DNA of 64,000 nucleotides from Sandaracinaceae bacterium (GCA_019637095.1 JAHBWG010000013.1:1-64000), one strand, 5' to 3'; positions 34,432-43,218 are shown, counted from the first letter of the stretch. The notes: generated from the letters alone by a model not told the origin. Numbers and translations are program-made.

Positions 34432-35595
34432 TCAGCGGTCGAGCGGCGCGAGGTCGTCGAGCACGCGGCCGAACGCGAGCGCCGTGATGTGCTCGGTCAG
34501 CGGGAAGGTGTGCTCACCCGCGTGCACGGCGTAGAGGTGATCGAGGCGCAGCGACTCGAGCGCGGCGTGCATCGACTTGGTCGTGGTCGGCGCGGTCGTG
34601 CGCTTCACCTCGAAGCCGAGGCGCCGCCGGCCGCGCACCACGAGCAGGTCCAGCTCCGCGCCGGCGTGCGTGGCCCAGAACCAGCGCTCCTCGGGGCGCG
34701 CGCCGAGCCGCGTGACGAGCTCGTCGATGACGAACCCCTCCCACGAGGCGCCGACCTTGGGGTGGCGCTCGAGATCCTCCCGCGTCTCGATCCCGAGCAG
34801 CGTGTGGAGGATGCCGGAGTCGGCGACGTAGACCTTCGGCGCCTTCACCTGGCGCTTCGAGAGGTTCTCGTGCCAAGGCGCGAGCTGCCGCAACACGAGC
34901 GCGTCGGTCAAGAGGTCGAGGTAGCGGCGCACCGTTCCGGCCGACACCCCGAAGGCCCGCGCGAGCTCGGCCGCGTTCCAGGTCTGCGCGTGATAGTGCG
35001 CGATCATCGACCAGAAGCGACGGAGCGTCGTCGACGGGATGCGGATGCCGAGCTCGGGCACGTCGCGCTCGAGGAACGTGCGGACGAAGGAGCGCCGCCA
35101 CTCGGCGCTGTCGGCGATGGAGGGCGCGAGGAACGAGCGAGGGAATCCACCGCGGAGCCAGCGGGCGTCGCGCTGCGCGGCGCCGACCTCGTCGAGCGCG
35201 AGCCCGCCGAGCTCGTGGTAGACGACGCGACCCGCGAGCGTCTCCGAGCTCTGGCGCAGGAGGTCGGGAGACGCGCTGCCGAGCACGAGGAAGCGCGCCG
35301 GCGTGCCGCGCCGATCGGCCAAGACGCGCAGAACCTCGAACAGCTCGGGGCGCCGCTGGACCTCGTCGAGCACGACGAGACCGTCGAGCCGGCCGAGCGC
35401 GAGCTTCGGATCGTCGAGGCGCGCGAGGTCCTCGGCGTCTTCGAGATCGAAGCGCGCGGTCGGCTCACGCGTGCGCTCCATGACCTCGAGCGCGAGGGTC
35501 GTCTTGCCGACCTGCCGCGCGCCGAGCAACGCGACGACCGGATGGCCGCCGAGCAAACGCTCGACCTCGCGCAAGTGCCGCTCGCGGGCGATCAC
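34432..35595 (-). CDS. AAA ATPase with DUF4143 domain
   Basis: A 387-residue protein (GTG at 35595). The N-terminal P-loop G-A-R-Q-V-G-K-T-T (about 25-33) and D-E-V-Q-R-R-P-E-L (about 78) belong to the AAA_14 family. The C-terminal DUF4143 part has a short HTH (AAELARAFGVSAGTVRRYLDLL) and the nuclease-fold-like E-L-D-L-L-V-V-R-G...G-F-E-V-K-R sequence. These ATPases are widespread in accessory regions with no settled function. Its start lies 6 bp from a long perfect inverted repeat that may regulate it. Confidence 0.88.
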   Translation of the reverse strand: MIARERHLREVERLLGGHPVVALLGARQVGKTTLALEVMERTREPTARFDLEDAEDLARLDDPKLALGRLDGLVVLDEVQRRPELFEVLRVLADRRGTPARFLVLGSASPDLLRQSSETLAGRVVYHELGGLALDEVGAAQRDARWLRGGFPRSFLAPSIADSAEWRRSFVRTFLERDVPELGIRIPSTTLRRFWSMIAHYHAQTWNAAELARAFGVSAGTVRRYLDLLTDALVLRQLAPWHENLSKRQVKAPKVYVADSGILHTLLGIETREDLERHPKVGASWEGFVIDELVTRLGARPEERWFWATHAGAELDLLVVRGRRRLGFEVKRTTAPTTTKSMHAALESLRLDHLYAVHAGEHTFPLTEHITALAFGRVLDDLAPLDR

Positions 35596-35601
35596 GCCCC
35601 G

Positions 35602-35648
35602 AAGATCCTTGAAAAACGGTCGCCATGCAAACGATTTTCAAGGATCTT
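35602..35648. promoter_or_regulatory. 14-bp inverted repeat with 19-nt spacer, possible operator
   Basis: AAGATCCTTGAAAA (35602-35615) and its exact reverse complement TTTTCAAGGATCTT (35635-35648) flank a 19-nt spacer. The A/T-rich arms stand out from the G+C-rich surroundings. The right arm covers the last codons of the gene ending at 35638, and the left arm sits 7 bp upstream of the DUF4143 ATPase start. It could be an operator, a promoter with symmetrical half sites, or a terminator-like hairpin. Confidence 0.6.
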
Positions 35649-36324
35649 GGCGCCCCGCGCGGGCGAAGCGGCGGAGCAGGGTACGGAGCTCGTCCGCGTC
35701 GAGCAGCTCGAGCGGGACGAGCGCGAGGTGACGCGAGAGCAGCTTGGCGGCGCGCTCGACGTCCTCGCCGGGGGCCTCGCCGAGGACGTCGACGAACGCT
35801 TCGACGGCGGGGCGGTGCTGGCTCCAGCCGCGCGCGAAGAGCGGGGTGGCGAGCGCGGGTCGCCCCAGGACGCGCTCGGTCAGCGCGTAGGAGGCGCCCT
35901 CGCGGGTGAGCTCGGCGACCCAGTAGAGGCGCGCGAACACGTTGGCGGTGTGGCGCGTGCCGAACGACCAGTAGCGCTGCTTGGTCACCGCCCACGAGAC
36001 GTTCTCCCAGCGGTGGCGCGCGAGCTCGGGGCGGCGGACCACGGCGAGGAAGCGCCAGATGCCCGGGTCGGCGGCCTCGCGACGGGTCAACGGGAGCGAG
36101 GCGTGGAGGCGCGGGGCGAGCCACGCGTCGAGCGCGGGCGCGTGCGCGGGGTGCTCGACCAGCGCTCCGTCGACGGCGGCGTCGAACGCGTCGAGCGGGA
36201 TCGCGCGATCGAGCTCGCGGGTGAGCGGCAACCACGCTTGCTCGCTCCACCGCTCGACGCGTCCGTCGGCGAGCTCGGGGGTGACCAGCCGGCGACCCTC
36301 GGGGTGCAGGGACCGCAACGTCAC
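35638..36324 (-). CDS. Uncharacterised protein, third gene of the GHKL operon
   Basis: A 228-residue protein (GTG at 36324, overlapping the upstream stop as GTGA). It contains AWLPLTRELDRAIPLDAFDAAV, APRLHASLPLTRREAADPGIWRFLAVV and RHRWENVSWAVTKQRYWSFG, then a helical C-terminus. The R-R-E-A-x-D-x-G-x-W-R-F-L-A motif resembles the DUF6339 group of proteins that occur beside GHKL ATPases, a resemblance I recall but could not test. It is soluble and without a catalytic motif I can identify. Confidence 0.65.
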   Translation of the reverse strand: MTLRSLHPEGRRLVTPELADGRVERWSEQAWLPLTRELDRAIPLDAFDAAVDGALVEHPAHAPALDAWLAPRLHASLPLTRREAADPGIWRFLAVVRRPELARHRWENVSWAVTKQRYWSFGTRHTANVFARLYWVAELTREGASYALTERVLGRPALATPLFARGWSQHRPAVEAFVDVLGEAPGEDVERAAKLLSRHLALVPLELLDADELRTLLRRFARAGRQDP

Positions 36325-37307
36325 TTGCCATGCTCCTCGTCGGCGAGCCGCGTGAGGTGCGCGCCGAGGTCGTGCCGGCGCTGGAGCCCGGCGTCGAGCC
36401 GCGCGAGGAGGGCGGGGAGGTCCTCGCGGTGGAGCTCGACGAGGCGCTCGCGCCGGTCGGCGGCGCGGCGCACCTCGGGGAAGACGTCGCGGAGCAACAG
36501 GTCGAGCACCGCGTCCTGCCACGGGTACAGCGTGTCGTCGGCGCGGGCGAGGTCGGTGGCGGCGCGCAGGAAGAGCTGCGTCCAGACGGAGTGCGCGATG
36601 AGATCGAAGAAGACCTCGCGCAGCCGCGCCTGGCGGCCGACCGTCCCGCGGCTGTCGAGGATCGCGGTGACGCGCTCGTGCTCGGCGTTGAGCCAGAGGA
36701 TCGGCGTCTCCTCGTCGGCGTCGAGGACGTAGACGTTCTGGCGGTCGCGCGGCGGGAGCACCTCGTCCTCGGAGAAGCGGCGGTAGCGCACGTCGAGGTG
36801 CTCGCCGCGCGGCTCGCGGCCGCGGTCGACGCGCAGCTCCCAGCTCCGCGCGTCGGCGAGCCTCGCGCCGCGGAGCGTCGCGTAGCCGCCCGCGCCCCGC
36901 GCGGCGCGCGCGCGTACGAGCAGGGCGCGCAGCTCGACGGCGCCCGCGAGCTCGTCGCGGTCGAGCGCGAGGCTCGCCTCGAGCGGCGCGTCGAGCGCGC
37001 GGACGGGGAGGCGGACGGCGCGGCGCAAGAGCGTGGCGGGCGAGCGCAGCACGATCACGATCGCGAGCGCGTCGAGGCGCGTGCCCTCGGGCGCGACGCG
37101 CGCGACCGTCTCCGAGGGGACGCGGACGGTGAGCGCGAGCTCCGCGCGCGTCCACGCGAAGTCGAGCGCGACGACGCGCGCGTCGGGCTCGGGGGTGACG
37201 ACCGTCTCGCCGTCGAGCGTCACCGCGCGCACGTCGGCGTCGAGGCCGCCGCGCGCGTAGCGGTACGGCAGGAAGCGCTCGCGGCGCGCGGCGGCGGTGC
37301 GGCTCAC
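36321..37307 (-). CDS. Uncharacterised protein, second gene of the GHKL operon
   Basis: A 328-residue protein (GTG at 37307, GTGA overlap with the ATPase gene stop). The N-terminal half is beta-rich, with repeated R-V-V-A-L-D-F-A-W and LALTVRVPSE strands. The second half holds R-Q-N-V-Y-V-L-D-A-D-E-E-T-P-I-L-W-L-N, then a helical tail with R-E-V-F-F-D-L-I-A-H-S-V-W-T-Q-L-F. No known domain is recognised. Double coupling to both neighbours says the three products are needed together. Confidence 0.65.
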   Translation of the reverse strand: MSRTAAARRERFLPYRYARGGLDADVRAVTLDGETVVTPEPDARVVALDFAWTRAELALTVRVPSETVARVAPEGTRLDALAIVIVLRSPATLLRRAVRLPVRALDAPLEASLALDRDELAGAVELRALLVRARAARGAGGYATLRGARLADARSWELRVDRGREPRGEHLDVRYRRFSEDEVLPPRDRQNVYVLDADEETPILWLNAEHERVTAILDSRGTVGRQARLREVFFDLIAHSVWTQLFLRAATDLARADDTLYPWQDAVLDLLLRDVFPEVRRAADRRERLVELHREDLPALLARLDAGLQRRHDLGAHLTRLADEEHGK

Positions 37308-39133
37308 GGCGCCCCCGCGGCGAGCCGACCGCCGACCTCGACGAGCAGCTCGCCGGGCTCGGCGTCGGAGGCGACGGGCGCGCTGACGCCGCGCAGGGCG
37401 ACGCGGTCGAGGCTCGCGTCCGCGGCGATGCGCGCGACGCCGTCCTCCACGCTCGCGCGCGCGCCGGCGGTCGGCGTCTCGAGCTGCGCGATCGGCAGCG
37501 CGTCGAGGCGCACGCCGCCGTCGCCGAGCTCGACGAGCGCGACGGTCGTCTCCCACGCGCCGTGCGCGCGTCGCGAGGGCTCGACGGTGGCCGAGAACGA
37601 CCAGCGCTCTCCGTCGAACGAGGCGTCGAGCGAGGAGAAGCGGAACGCGCTCGGCTCGCCCTCGCTCGCGCCGCCCTTGCCGATCGGGAAGCGCTTCATC
37701 AGCGCCTCGGGCCCGCGCGAGCCGTGCGAGGGGCGCGGCGTGAGCAGCTCGCGCAGCGCGGCGCCGACCCGCTGCTCGAGCTCGGAGAGCGCCTTGGCGT
37801 AGCCGCGCTGCCAGCCCTCCTTGAGCGCGGGCGTCGCGTGCCACACGTCGTGCCCCGGCGGCTCGGCGGCGCGCAAGAACCGCTCGATCGCGCGGTCCGC
37901 GTCGGTGACGTTCTCCGGGTCGCGCGCCTCGCCCGCCGCGAGCACGGCGTGGAAGGGGCGCATCCCGAGCGCGAGCCCGCTGCGGTCCCAGTAGCGCACG
38001 ACCATCCCGGGGCGGCGGAACGTCGCGACGTGCCCGTTCAGCGGGTCGCGCCCCCGCTCGGCCGCGAGCCGCACGACGAGCCGCACCTCGCCCTCGACGG
38101 CGGGATCGCCCGCGCGGCTCGGCGGCAGGCGGATCGGGATCGCGCGCGCGACGACGTCGCCCGGCTGCTCGAGCTCCGCGCGCGGCGAGCGGCGCGCGCG
38201 CCACGCTTCGACGAACGGTCGGACCGACTCGTCGTTCGGGGCGGCGCCCGCGCCGTCGACGGTGATGCGCAGGCCCGGCGCCTTCATCTCCATCGCGGGC
38301 CAGAACCAGTGGACGGCGGCGCCGCGCATGCGGCGCGAGAGCTCGGCGACGCTCGGCTCGTCGTCCGCGGTCGGGTCGCGGAAGCCGACGAGCAGGATGC
38401 TCGTGCCCGTCGCGCGCTCCTCGCGCCCGAGGTAGAGCTCGCGCGCCTCGAGCGCCGCCTCGAGGGACCAGATCGACTCGGCGCGGGCGCCGCCCTCCGC
38501 CTCGACGCGCTCGCCGAACCAGCCGGAGCCGGCGAACCAGTCGTCGCGCGCGCGGTGGGACGGGAGCTCGACGCGGCCGATCAGGCGCGGTGAGCGCCGC
38601 TTCTTCGGCGTCTCGTAGAGGACGGAGTTGAACAGCACCGTCGAGAGCCCGGAGAACGACCAGAGGACCGACTTGCCGAGCCCGTAGCTCCCGCCCGCGC
38701 CCGAGTGCCGCTTGTGCGAGTAGAGGGTGTCCTTGCAGAGCGCGCGGAAGTGCGACTCGTCGTCGGTCTCCTCGCCGGTGAGCCCGACGGTGTGGCGGTC
38801 CTCGACCGCGAGCAGGAGCATGCGGCCGCTCTTGGCGAGCTCGTCGAGGTAGCGGCGCAGCGCGCGCCCGCCGCGGGTCTGCGCCGCGGCCTCGAGGTGC
38901 GGCGCGAGCGTGGGCCACGCGAGCCGCTCGCGGAACGCCGCGAGCGCGTCGCCCTCGAGCTCGTGCAAGCGGAAGTGGACCTCCGGCGGCAGCTCGCCGA
39001 TGCGCTGGTCGTTCGCGTTCTGCACGACCTCGCGCACGAACGTGTCGAGGTCGTGCTTGAACGCGTGCTCCGCCGGGTCGCCGCCCCGGCGCGCGCCGGA
39101 CGGCGGCAGCGCATCGAACACCCACTCGAGCAT
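37304..39133 (-). CDS. GHKL (Hsp90/MutL-type) ATPase, first gene of the operon
   Basis: A 609-residue protein. The N-terminus shows a Bergerat ATP fold: N-box V-R-E35-V-V-Q-N39-A-N-D42-Q, a G1-like L-A-V-E-D-R-H-T-V-G-L segment (about 104-114) and a glycine lid G-G-S-Y-G-L-G-K-S (about 145-153). The remaining 400 residues are unassigned, with a beta-sandwich-like C-terminus. ATPases with the E-V-V-Q-N-A-N-D-Q box are frequent in multi-gene defence systems. It heads a three-gene unit in which every junction is a GTGA overlap. A phage-defence role is inferred from this and from the neighbouring DISARM. Confidence 0.78.
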   Translation of the reverse strand: MLEWVFDALPPSGARRGGDPAEHAFKHDLDTFVREVVQNANDQRIGELPPEVHFRLHELEGDALAAFRERLAWPTLAPHLEAAAQTRGGRALRRYLDELAKSGRMLLLAVEDRHTVGLTGEETDDESHFRALCKDTLYSHKRHSGAGGSYGLGKSVLWSFSGLSTVLFNSVLYETPKKRRSPRLIGRVELPSHRARDDWFAGSGWFGERVEAEGGARAESIWSLEAALEARELYLGREERATGTSILLVGFRDPTADDEPSVAELSRRMRGAAVHWFWPAMEMKAPGLRITVDGAGAAPNDESVRPFVEAWRARRSPRAELEQPGDVVARAIPIRLPPSRAGDPAVEGEVRLVVRLAAERGRDPLNGHVATFRRPGMVVRYWDRSGLALGMRPFHAVLAAGEARDPENVTDADRAIERFLRAAEPPGHDVWHATPALKEGWQRGYAKALSELEQRVGAALRELLTPRPSHGSRGPEALMKRFPIGKGGASEGEPSAFRFSSLDASFDGERWSFSATVEPSRRAHGAWETTVALVELGDGGVRLDALPIAQLETPTAGARASVEDGVARIAADASLDRVALRGVSAPVASDAEPGELLVEVGGRLAAGAP

Positions 39134-39168
39134 CGCGGAGAGAGGCTAAACGTTTTTCGCGCGCGCGA

Positions 39169-40584
39169 TCAGAGCGTCTCGAGGTGCGCGAGGAGCGCGG
39201 CGCAGTCGGCGTCGTCGAGCGAGACGCCGAACTCGTGGCCGGGGACGGGGCCGGGGCCGTCGGGCCCGCCGGTGTAGGTCGGCTCGAGGCGGTCGGTGCC
39301 GAACAGCGCCTCGAGCGTCGGGACCGCGCCGTGGTGGAGGTAGGGCGCCGCGTCGGCGACGCGCAACAGCGGGGACGGCCGGTAGCCGCCGGTGCCGCGC
39401 GCGCCGCCGGTGGCGAGCTCGGGGTCGGTGGCGATCTGGCCGATCTCGACGACGCGGTCGCCGGCGAGCGCCTCGTTCTCGTGGCAGCGCGCGCAGCGCT
39501 CCGTGCCGAAGAGCTCGGCGCCGCGCGCGAGCCGCGCGGGCGTGGCCGCGCTCGCGCGCGCCGGCGGAGGGTCGAGCGAGTAGAGGTACACCGAGAGCGC
39601 GACCATGAGCACGCGCGGCGGGCGCGTGTGGTGGTGGTTCGCCTGGATGTACTGCGTCTCCTGCCGGATGAAGAGCGCGAGCGGCGAGTCGTGGCGCAGC
39701 GTGCCCGCCTGCGCGAGCCGCCGCTCGTGGCGCAGGCCCCAGAGATCGGGGATCGCGATGGGGACGTCGGCGACGTCCTCGAGGACGTCGGCGCGCCCCG
39801 GGCCCCACGACCGCCAGCGGCGCAGAGACACCGGGTCGATCGGCGCGCCGCGGGCTTCGTAGTACGCGAGCCGGACGCGGCCGTAGTCGAGGCGGCGCCG
39901 CGCGCGGCCGGCGACGAGCGTGGGCACGCCGCCGACGTCCTGCCGCGCGGTGTGGCAGAGGGCGCAGGTGATCCCGACGGCGGCGCGTCCGTCGACGTCG
40001 CGCATGACGACGAGCCCGGGGACGCTGCCGTCGGGCGCGCGCTCGACGCCGAGCGCTTCGCCGCGCGCCGGGTCGCGCAGCGCGACCTCCCAGAACGGCT
40101 CGCTGCGCAGCGGCAGCTCGAAGAACACACGCTCGCCGAGCGCGCGCCAGTCCTCCCAGCGCTTGGGGGCGCGCCGGGCGCCGATCGGCGCGAGCCCGTC
40201 GAGGGTCGGCCGCTCGCCGCGCTCGAACGCGGCCGCGCGCGCCGCGGTCATCGGCGCGGTCGGCGGGCTCCACTCGGGCAGCGCGTCCCAACCGCGCTCG
40301 ACGTGCCCGTACGCCCCGAGCCGCGCGCGCGAGTAGAGGTTCTCGGGGTTCTCGAGCGCCGCCTCGAGGCCGCTGCGCCGCGCCGCGTCGTCCTCGAGGT
40401 AGCGCGGCGCGTGCGCGAGCACCCACGCGTCGGACCACGGCGCGAGCCCCTCGAGCGGATCCGCCGGCGGCGTCTCGCTCGCCTCGGTTCGCACCGGGGA
40501 AGGCTCGTTGCACCCGGGCGCCGCCACCCAGAGCACCGCCACCCAGAACGGGCACAGAGACACGAACGGGCCGTGCGCACACAT
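39169..40584 (-). CDS. Di-haem cytochrome c peroxidase-like lipoprotein
   Basis: A 471-residue exported protein with two c-type haem sites, C207-A-L-C210-H211 and C364-A-R-C367-H368, and Y-L-H-H-G-A-V-P-T-L-E-A-L-F near the C-terminus, which is typical of the CcpA/MauG-like superfamily. The N-terminus is a signal peptide ending in a lipobox (VAAPGC, C25), so it is likely anchored in the periplasm or outer membrane. The family reduces H2O2 or oxidises protein cofactors; the substrate here is unknown. Confidence 0.84.
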   Translation of the reverse strand: MCAHGPFVSLCPFWVAVLWVAAPGCNEPSPVRTEASETPPADPLEGLAPWSDAWVLAHAPRYLEDDAARRSGLEAALENPENLYSRARLGAYGHVERGWDALPEWSPPTAPMTAARAAAFERGERPTLDGLAPIGARRAPKRWEDWRALGERVFFELPLRSEPFWEVALRDPARGEALGVERAPDGSVPGLVVMRDVDGRAAVGITCALCHTARQDVGGVPTLVAGRARRRLDYGRVRLAYYEARGAPIDPVSLRRWRSWGPGRADVLEDVADVPIAIPDLWGLRHERRLAQAGTLRHDSPLALFIRQETQYIQANHHHTRPPRVLMVALSVYLYSLDPPPARASAATPARLARGAELFGTERCARCHENEALAGDRVVEIGQIATDPELATGGARGTGGYRPSPLLRVADAAPYLHHGAVPTLEALFGTDRLEPTYTGGPDGPGPVPGHEFGVSLDDADCAALLAHLETL

Positions 40585-40621
40585 GCGACGGCCCGATCCT
40601 ACCTCGCTCGCGCCAGCCAGC

Positions 40622-41197
40622 TCAGGTGACGATCTCCGACTCGCGCATCGCGGGGGCGAACTCGAGCGTGCGCTCGAGGCCGTCGACGCGGACGACCATC
40701 TCCACGCGGAACTGCATGCCGTGCGTCGTCCACGGGTTGCCGCCGCCGATGCGCGCCCAGTCCGGCGCGGAGGTGTCGTAGGTCACGTGCAGGGTCTGCC
40801 CGGGGGCGATCTGCTCGTCCCAGCCGACGTACGTGCCGTCGGCGAAGAGCTGCGCGTCGTGCGGCGAGAGCTCGCCGACGAGCGCGCCGTCCATCGCGCG
40901 CAGCCGGATCGACACGACCTCGAACGGGACGGTCTCGCCCTCGGCGGCCGCCGCGAGGGTGAGGCGTACGGCGGTCTGCTGGCAGAAGCTGGGGCAGCCG
41001 TCCTCGCCGCAGTCGCCCTCCCACAGCCCCGGCGCGCCGCGACGCTCGGCGGCGCCGCAGTCGTCGGCGAGGGTCACCGAGGCGATGCTCGCCTCGACGT
41101 CGAGGCCGCCGGGCTCGGGCTCGTGGGCCGCGAGACAGGCGCACAGGACCATCGGAGCCGCGAGGACGAGACCGAGCGCGCGAGGACGAGACGACAT
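40622..41197 (-). CDS. Lipoprotein of unknown function
   Basis: A 191-residue protein with a signal peptide ending M-V-L-C-A-C (lipobox around residue 21). The mature part is beta-rich with several Cys (DDCGAAERRG, EGDCGEDGCPSFC) that could form disulfides, and VRLTLAAAAEG, FEVVSIRLRAMDG strands suggestive of an immunoglobulin-like fold. No family recognised. It precedes a second lipoprotein gene on the same strand but is separated from it by 124 bp. Confidence 0.7.
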   Translation of the reverse strand: MSSRPRALGLVLAAPMVLCACLAAHEPEPGGLDVEASIASVTLADDCGAAERRGAPGLWEGDCGEDGCPSFCQQTAVRLTLAAAAEGETVPFEVVSIRLRAMDGALVGELSPHDAQLFADGTYVGWDEQIAPGQTLHVTYDTSAPDWARIGGGNPWTTHGMQFRVEMVVRVDGLERTLEFAPAMRESEIVT

Positions 41198-41321
41198 GAC
41201 CGGAACCTCCGCGTGGGGCTCTCAGCAGATCGCGGGCCAACCCGCGTTCCTCGCCGGGCTCGCGGTCTCGCGGCGGTCGATCGGGCGCGCCCGCTCGCTC
41301 TGTGCCTGCCTGTGCCGGCGC

Positions 41322-41987
41322 TCACTCGAAGGTGGGCAGCGGGTCGCCGTGCACCACGGCGCGCGCGTCGCGCAGCGTGTCCTCGACGTAGCGCATGTAC
41401 TCGGAGACCCCCGAGGCGAGCGCGTCGACGCGGTAGACGAGGTCGAGCTCGGTGACGGCGGGGTCGGCGGTCGCGCGCAGCACGAGCGAGCCCTCGATCA
41501 GCCGCAGGATCGTGCTGCCGTCGGTCTTCTGCCATCGGATCGCGACGAGCTCGGGCGCCTCCGGCGTGCCCGCGACGAGGCCGTGGCGCCAGGTCGTCGA
41601 CCAGTCGACGCGCACGATCTCGTACGCGGTCGCGTGGATGACGTACGCCTCGTCGTACGCGGGGTCTTCGAGCGGCTCGACCTCCCACTCGTCGGCGCTG
41701 CGCCGGTCCACGCCGACGCGCGGGTCGCGGAACGCCGCCCAGACCGCGGCGGGCGACGCGGCGAGGTAGCCGCGCGCGTAGACGGTGTCGTGGCGCGGGC
41801 CGTCGACGCCCTCGAGCGCCCAGCCCTCGGGGAAGGGCTCGTCGGCGGTGCCCGCGAGCGGCGGCAGCGGGTTGTCCTCGAGCGGCTCGAGCCCGGCGGG
41901 GAACGCCGACGGCTCGTTGCCCCAGCAGCCCGCGAGGCTCGCGCCGAGCGCCCAGAGGACCAGCCATGAACCGCGTTCACGCGCCAT
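41322..41987 (-). CDS. Lipoprotein with possible START-like domain
   Basis: A 221-residue protein (ATG at 41987). The frame is open to 42086, but those extra codons belong to a duplicated asnB fragment. The signal peptide ends in S-L-A-G-C. The mature protein has ARGYLAASPAAVWAAFRDPRV, YEIVRVDWSTTWRH and L-V-L-R-A-T-A-D-P-A-V-T-E-L-D-L-V-Y-R-V, then a C-terminal helix. This order (strand, two helices, strands, long helix) fits a SRPBCC/START-like ligand pocket. Ligand unknown. Confidence 0.7.
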   Translation of the reverse strand: MARERGSWLVLWALGASLAGCWGNEPSAFPAGLEPLEDNPLPPLAGTADEPFPEGWALEGVDGPRHDTVYARGYLAASPAAVWAAFRDPRVGVDRRSADEWEVEPLEDPAYDEAYVIHATAYEIVRVDWSTTWRHGLVAGTPEAPELVAIRWQKTDGSTILRLIEGSLVLRATADPAVTELDLVYRVDALASGVSEYMRYVEDTLRDARAVVHGDPLPTFE

Positions 41988-42060
41988 CGCCGCGAGGCTA
42001 CCCGCGGCCTCGCGCGCGCGCCACCCGCGCGGGTCACGCCGCGCACGGCGCGCTCGCACC

Positions 42061-42160
42061 CGCGCCTCGACGCCCCACGCCGCCATCGACTCGTTCGCGC
42101 GCAGGCAGTCGTACTCGTAGAGCAGGTCGAGCTTGCGGACGGTCCCTCGTGCAGCTCGCG
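42061..42160 (-). pseudogene. Duplicated 100-bp fragment of asnB
   Basis: This stretch matches 49120-49220 inside asnB almost base for base; the differences I see are two substitutions and one missing base near 42144. It encodes the asnB sequence around MAAWGVEARV in the same orientation. It is too short to function and only extends the open frame of the upstream lipoprotein. Confidence 0.9.
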
Positions 42161-42180
42161 TGGACCTCGCGGGTCGGCGC

Positions 42181-42564
42181 TCAGGTCGACAGGACGACGA
42201 CGCCGGGGAAGTGAGCGCTCAATCGCTCGAGATCGTCGACATCGGAGGTGATCACGATTCCGCCGACGATCGCCGCGGTCGCCATAACCATCGCGTCGAT
42301 CGTGAGGCGAGCATCGACGGGTCGTGTCCGCGCGAGCGCGACCCCGGCTGCCTTCGCGATCTCGACGGAGGCGACGACCTCCGTCGCGGCGAGGATCTCG
42401 TCGCGCAGATCCGTCCGGCCACGCCACCACTCCGCAACTACGGGCAGCGGCACGACGACGCGCGCCCTCCCGGCATGGACCAAGCGCAAGAAGCGGTAGG
42501 CGCGGGGCTTGCGCCGCTCGGCCGCGATGAGCGCGCCCGTGTCGAAGACGAAGCGAGGAATCAC
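42181..42564 (-). CDS. VapC-type PIN-domain toxin
   Basis: A 127-residue PIN protein (GTG at 42564, overlapping the antitoxin stop as GTGA). The acidic catalytic residues are visible: D8 in F-V-F-D-T-G-A-L-I-A-A-E, E45 in P-V-V-A-E-W-W, D90 in R-L-T-I-D-A-M-V-M-A-T-A and D108 in V-I-T-S-D-V-D-D-L. PIN toxins cleave RNA, often tRNA, when the antitoxin is lost. Paired with the preceding small gene. Confidence 0.85.
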   Translation of the reverse strand: MIPRFVFDTGALIAAERRKPRAYRFLRLVHAGRARVVVPLPVVAEWWRGRTDLRDEILAATEVVASVEIAKAAGVALARTRPVDARLTIDAMVMATAAIVGGIVITSDVDDLERLSAHFPGVVVLST

Positions 42565-42854
42565 GCGGCCGGGCTCTTCTTGCGCTTGCTCGTCGACGCC
42601 ACGACCTCCGCCGCAATGCTCGCCTCGAGCGCGTCCGCCCCGGCCTCGTCGAGCTTAGGGATGCCGTGCCTGCGCAGATACTTGGCGGCCGCCATGCGCC
42701 GGCGCGCGTCCTCGGCCATGTCGGTGATCAGCGCGGAGAGGTTGCCGTCGAACTCCTCGTCGGCCAGCGCGCGCAGCGCCGCCTTCGTCTCTCGGTCGAC
42801 CGACACGGAGAACGTCTCGGTCGCCCCGGCGCGACGCGGCCGCTTCGCTTTCAT
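42561..42854 (-). CDS. Antitoxin of the VapBC-type pair
   Basis: A 97-residue protein from ATG 42854 (the frame is open to 42872). The N-terminus is basic (KAKRPRRAGATETFSVSVDRETKAALRALADEEFDGN...), a strand-helix-helix like ribbon-helix-helix antitoxins, and the C-terminus is a helical, toxin-binding tail. The gene order antitoxin-toxin with overlapping stop/start is typical. Confidence 0.78.
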   Translation of the reverse strand: MKAKRPRRAGATETFSVSVDRETKAALRALADEEFDGNLSALITDMAEDARRRMAAAKYLRRHGIPKLDEAGADALEASIAAEVVASTSKRKKSPAA

Positions 42855-42929
42855 GCTGGTGTTGTAGCACAACGAGCGGGGCGCTGTAGCCCGCCACCGA
42901 GATCCGGCGGCGCCAAGGACATCCGAGCT

Positions 42930-43218
42930 GGGGGCGCCGGTCGCAACCGGAGCCGAATCGGGCGGCCGAATCGGCGCGCCGCTGACGCGGCACGAAGCCG
43001 TGCTCGAGCCGGCCGCAGCGCAGGTACTCGTCGAAGTCGCGCACGACGAAGCGCGGCAAGCCGCCTTGCTCCCCGGCGCGCTCGAGGAACCGCGGCCAGT
43101 GCGCTCGTACCAGCGCGTAGAGCAGCGTGTCCTCGGGACGGCGGCGCGCGTAGCCGTCGGCTCGCGCGGGCACAGGACAGGAGGTCTCGCGTGCCGCCGC
43201 GCCCACCGGGATGTGCAA
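42930..43218 (-). mobile_element. IS91-family relic A: transposase N-terminus fused to element end
   Basis: On the minus strand, 43218 to about 43000 encodes a piece ending in PRFVVRDFDEYLRCGRLEHGF. This is the start of the zinc-binding N-terminal domain of IS91-type transposases. The frame then breaks into a 59-bp segment (42988-42930) that is 57/59 identical to 48159-48217, which lies downstream of another IS91 transposase C-terminus. So an internal deletion has joined the 5' part of the transposase to the element's 3' end. Confidence 0.75.

Noticed and set aside
36321-40130. 1269-codon open frame on the minus strand
   Set aside because: Only its last 328 codons form the real second gene of the GHKL operon. 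The rest is Arg/Ala-rich shadow of the ATPase and cytochrome genes.
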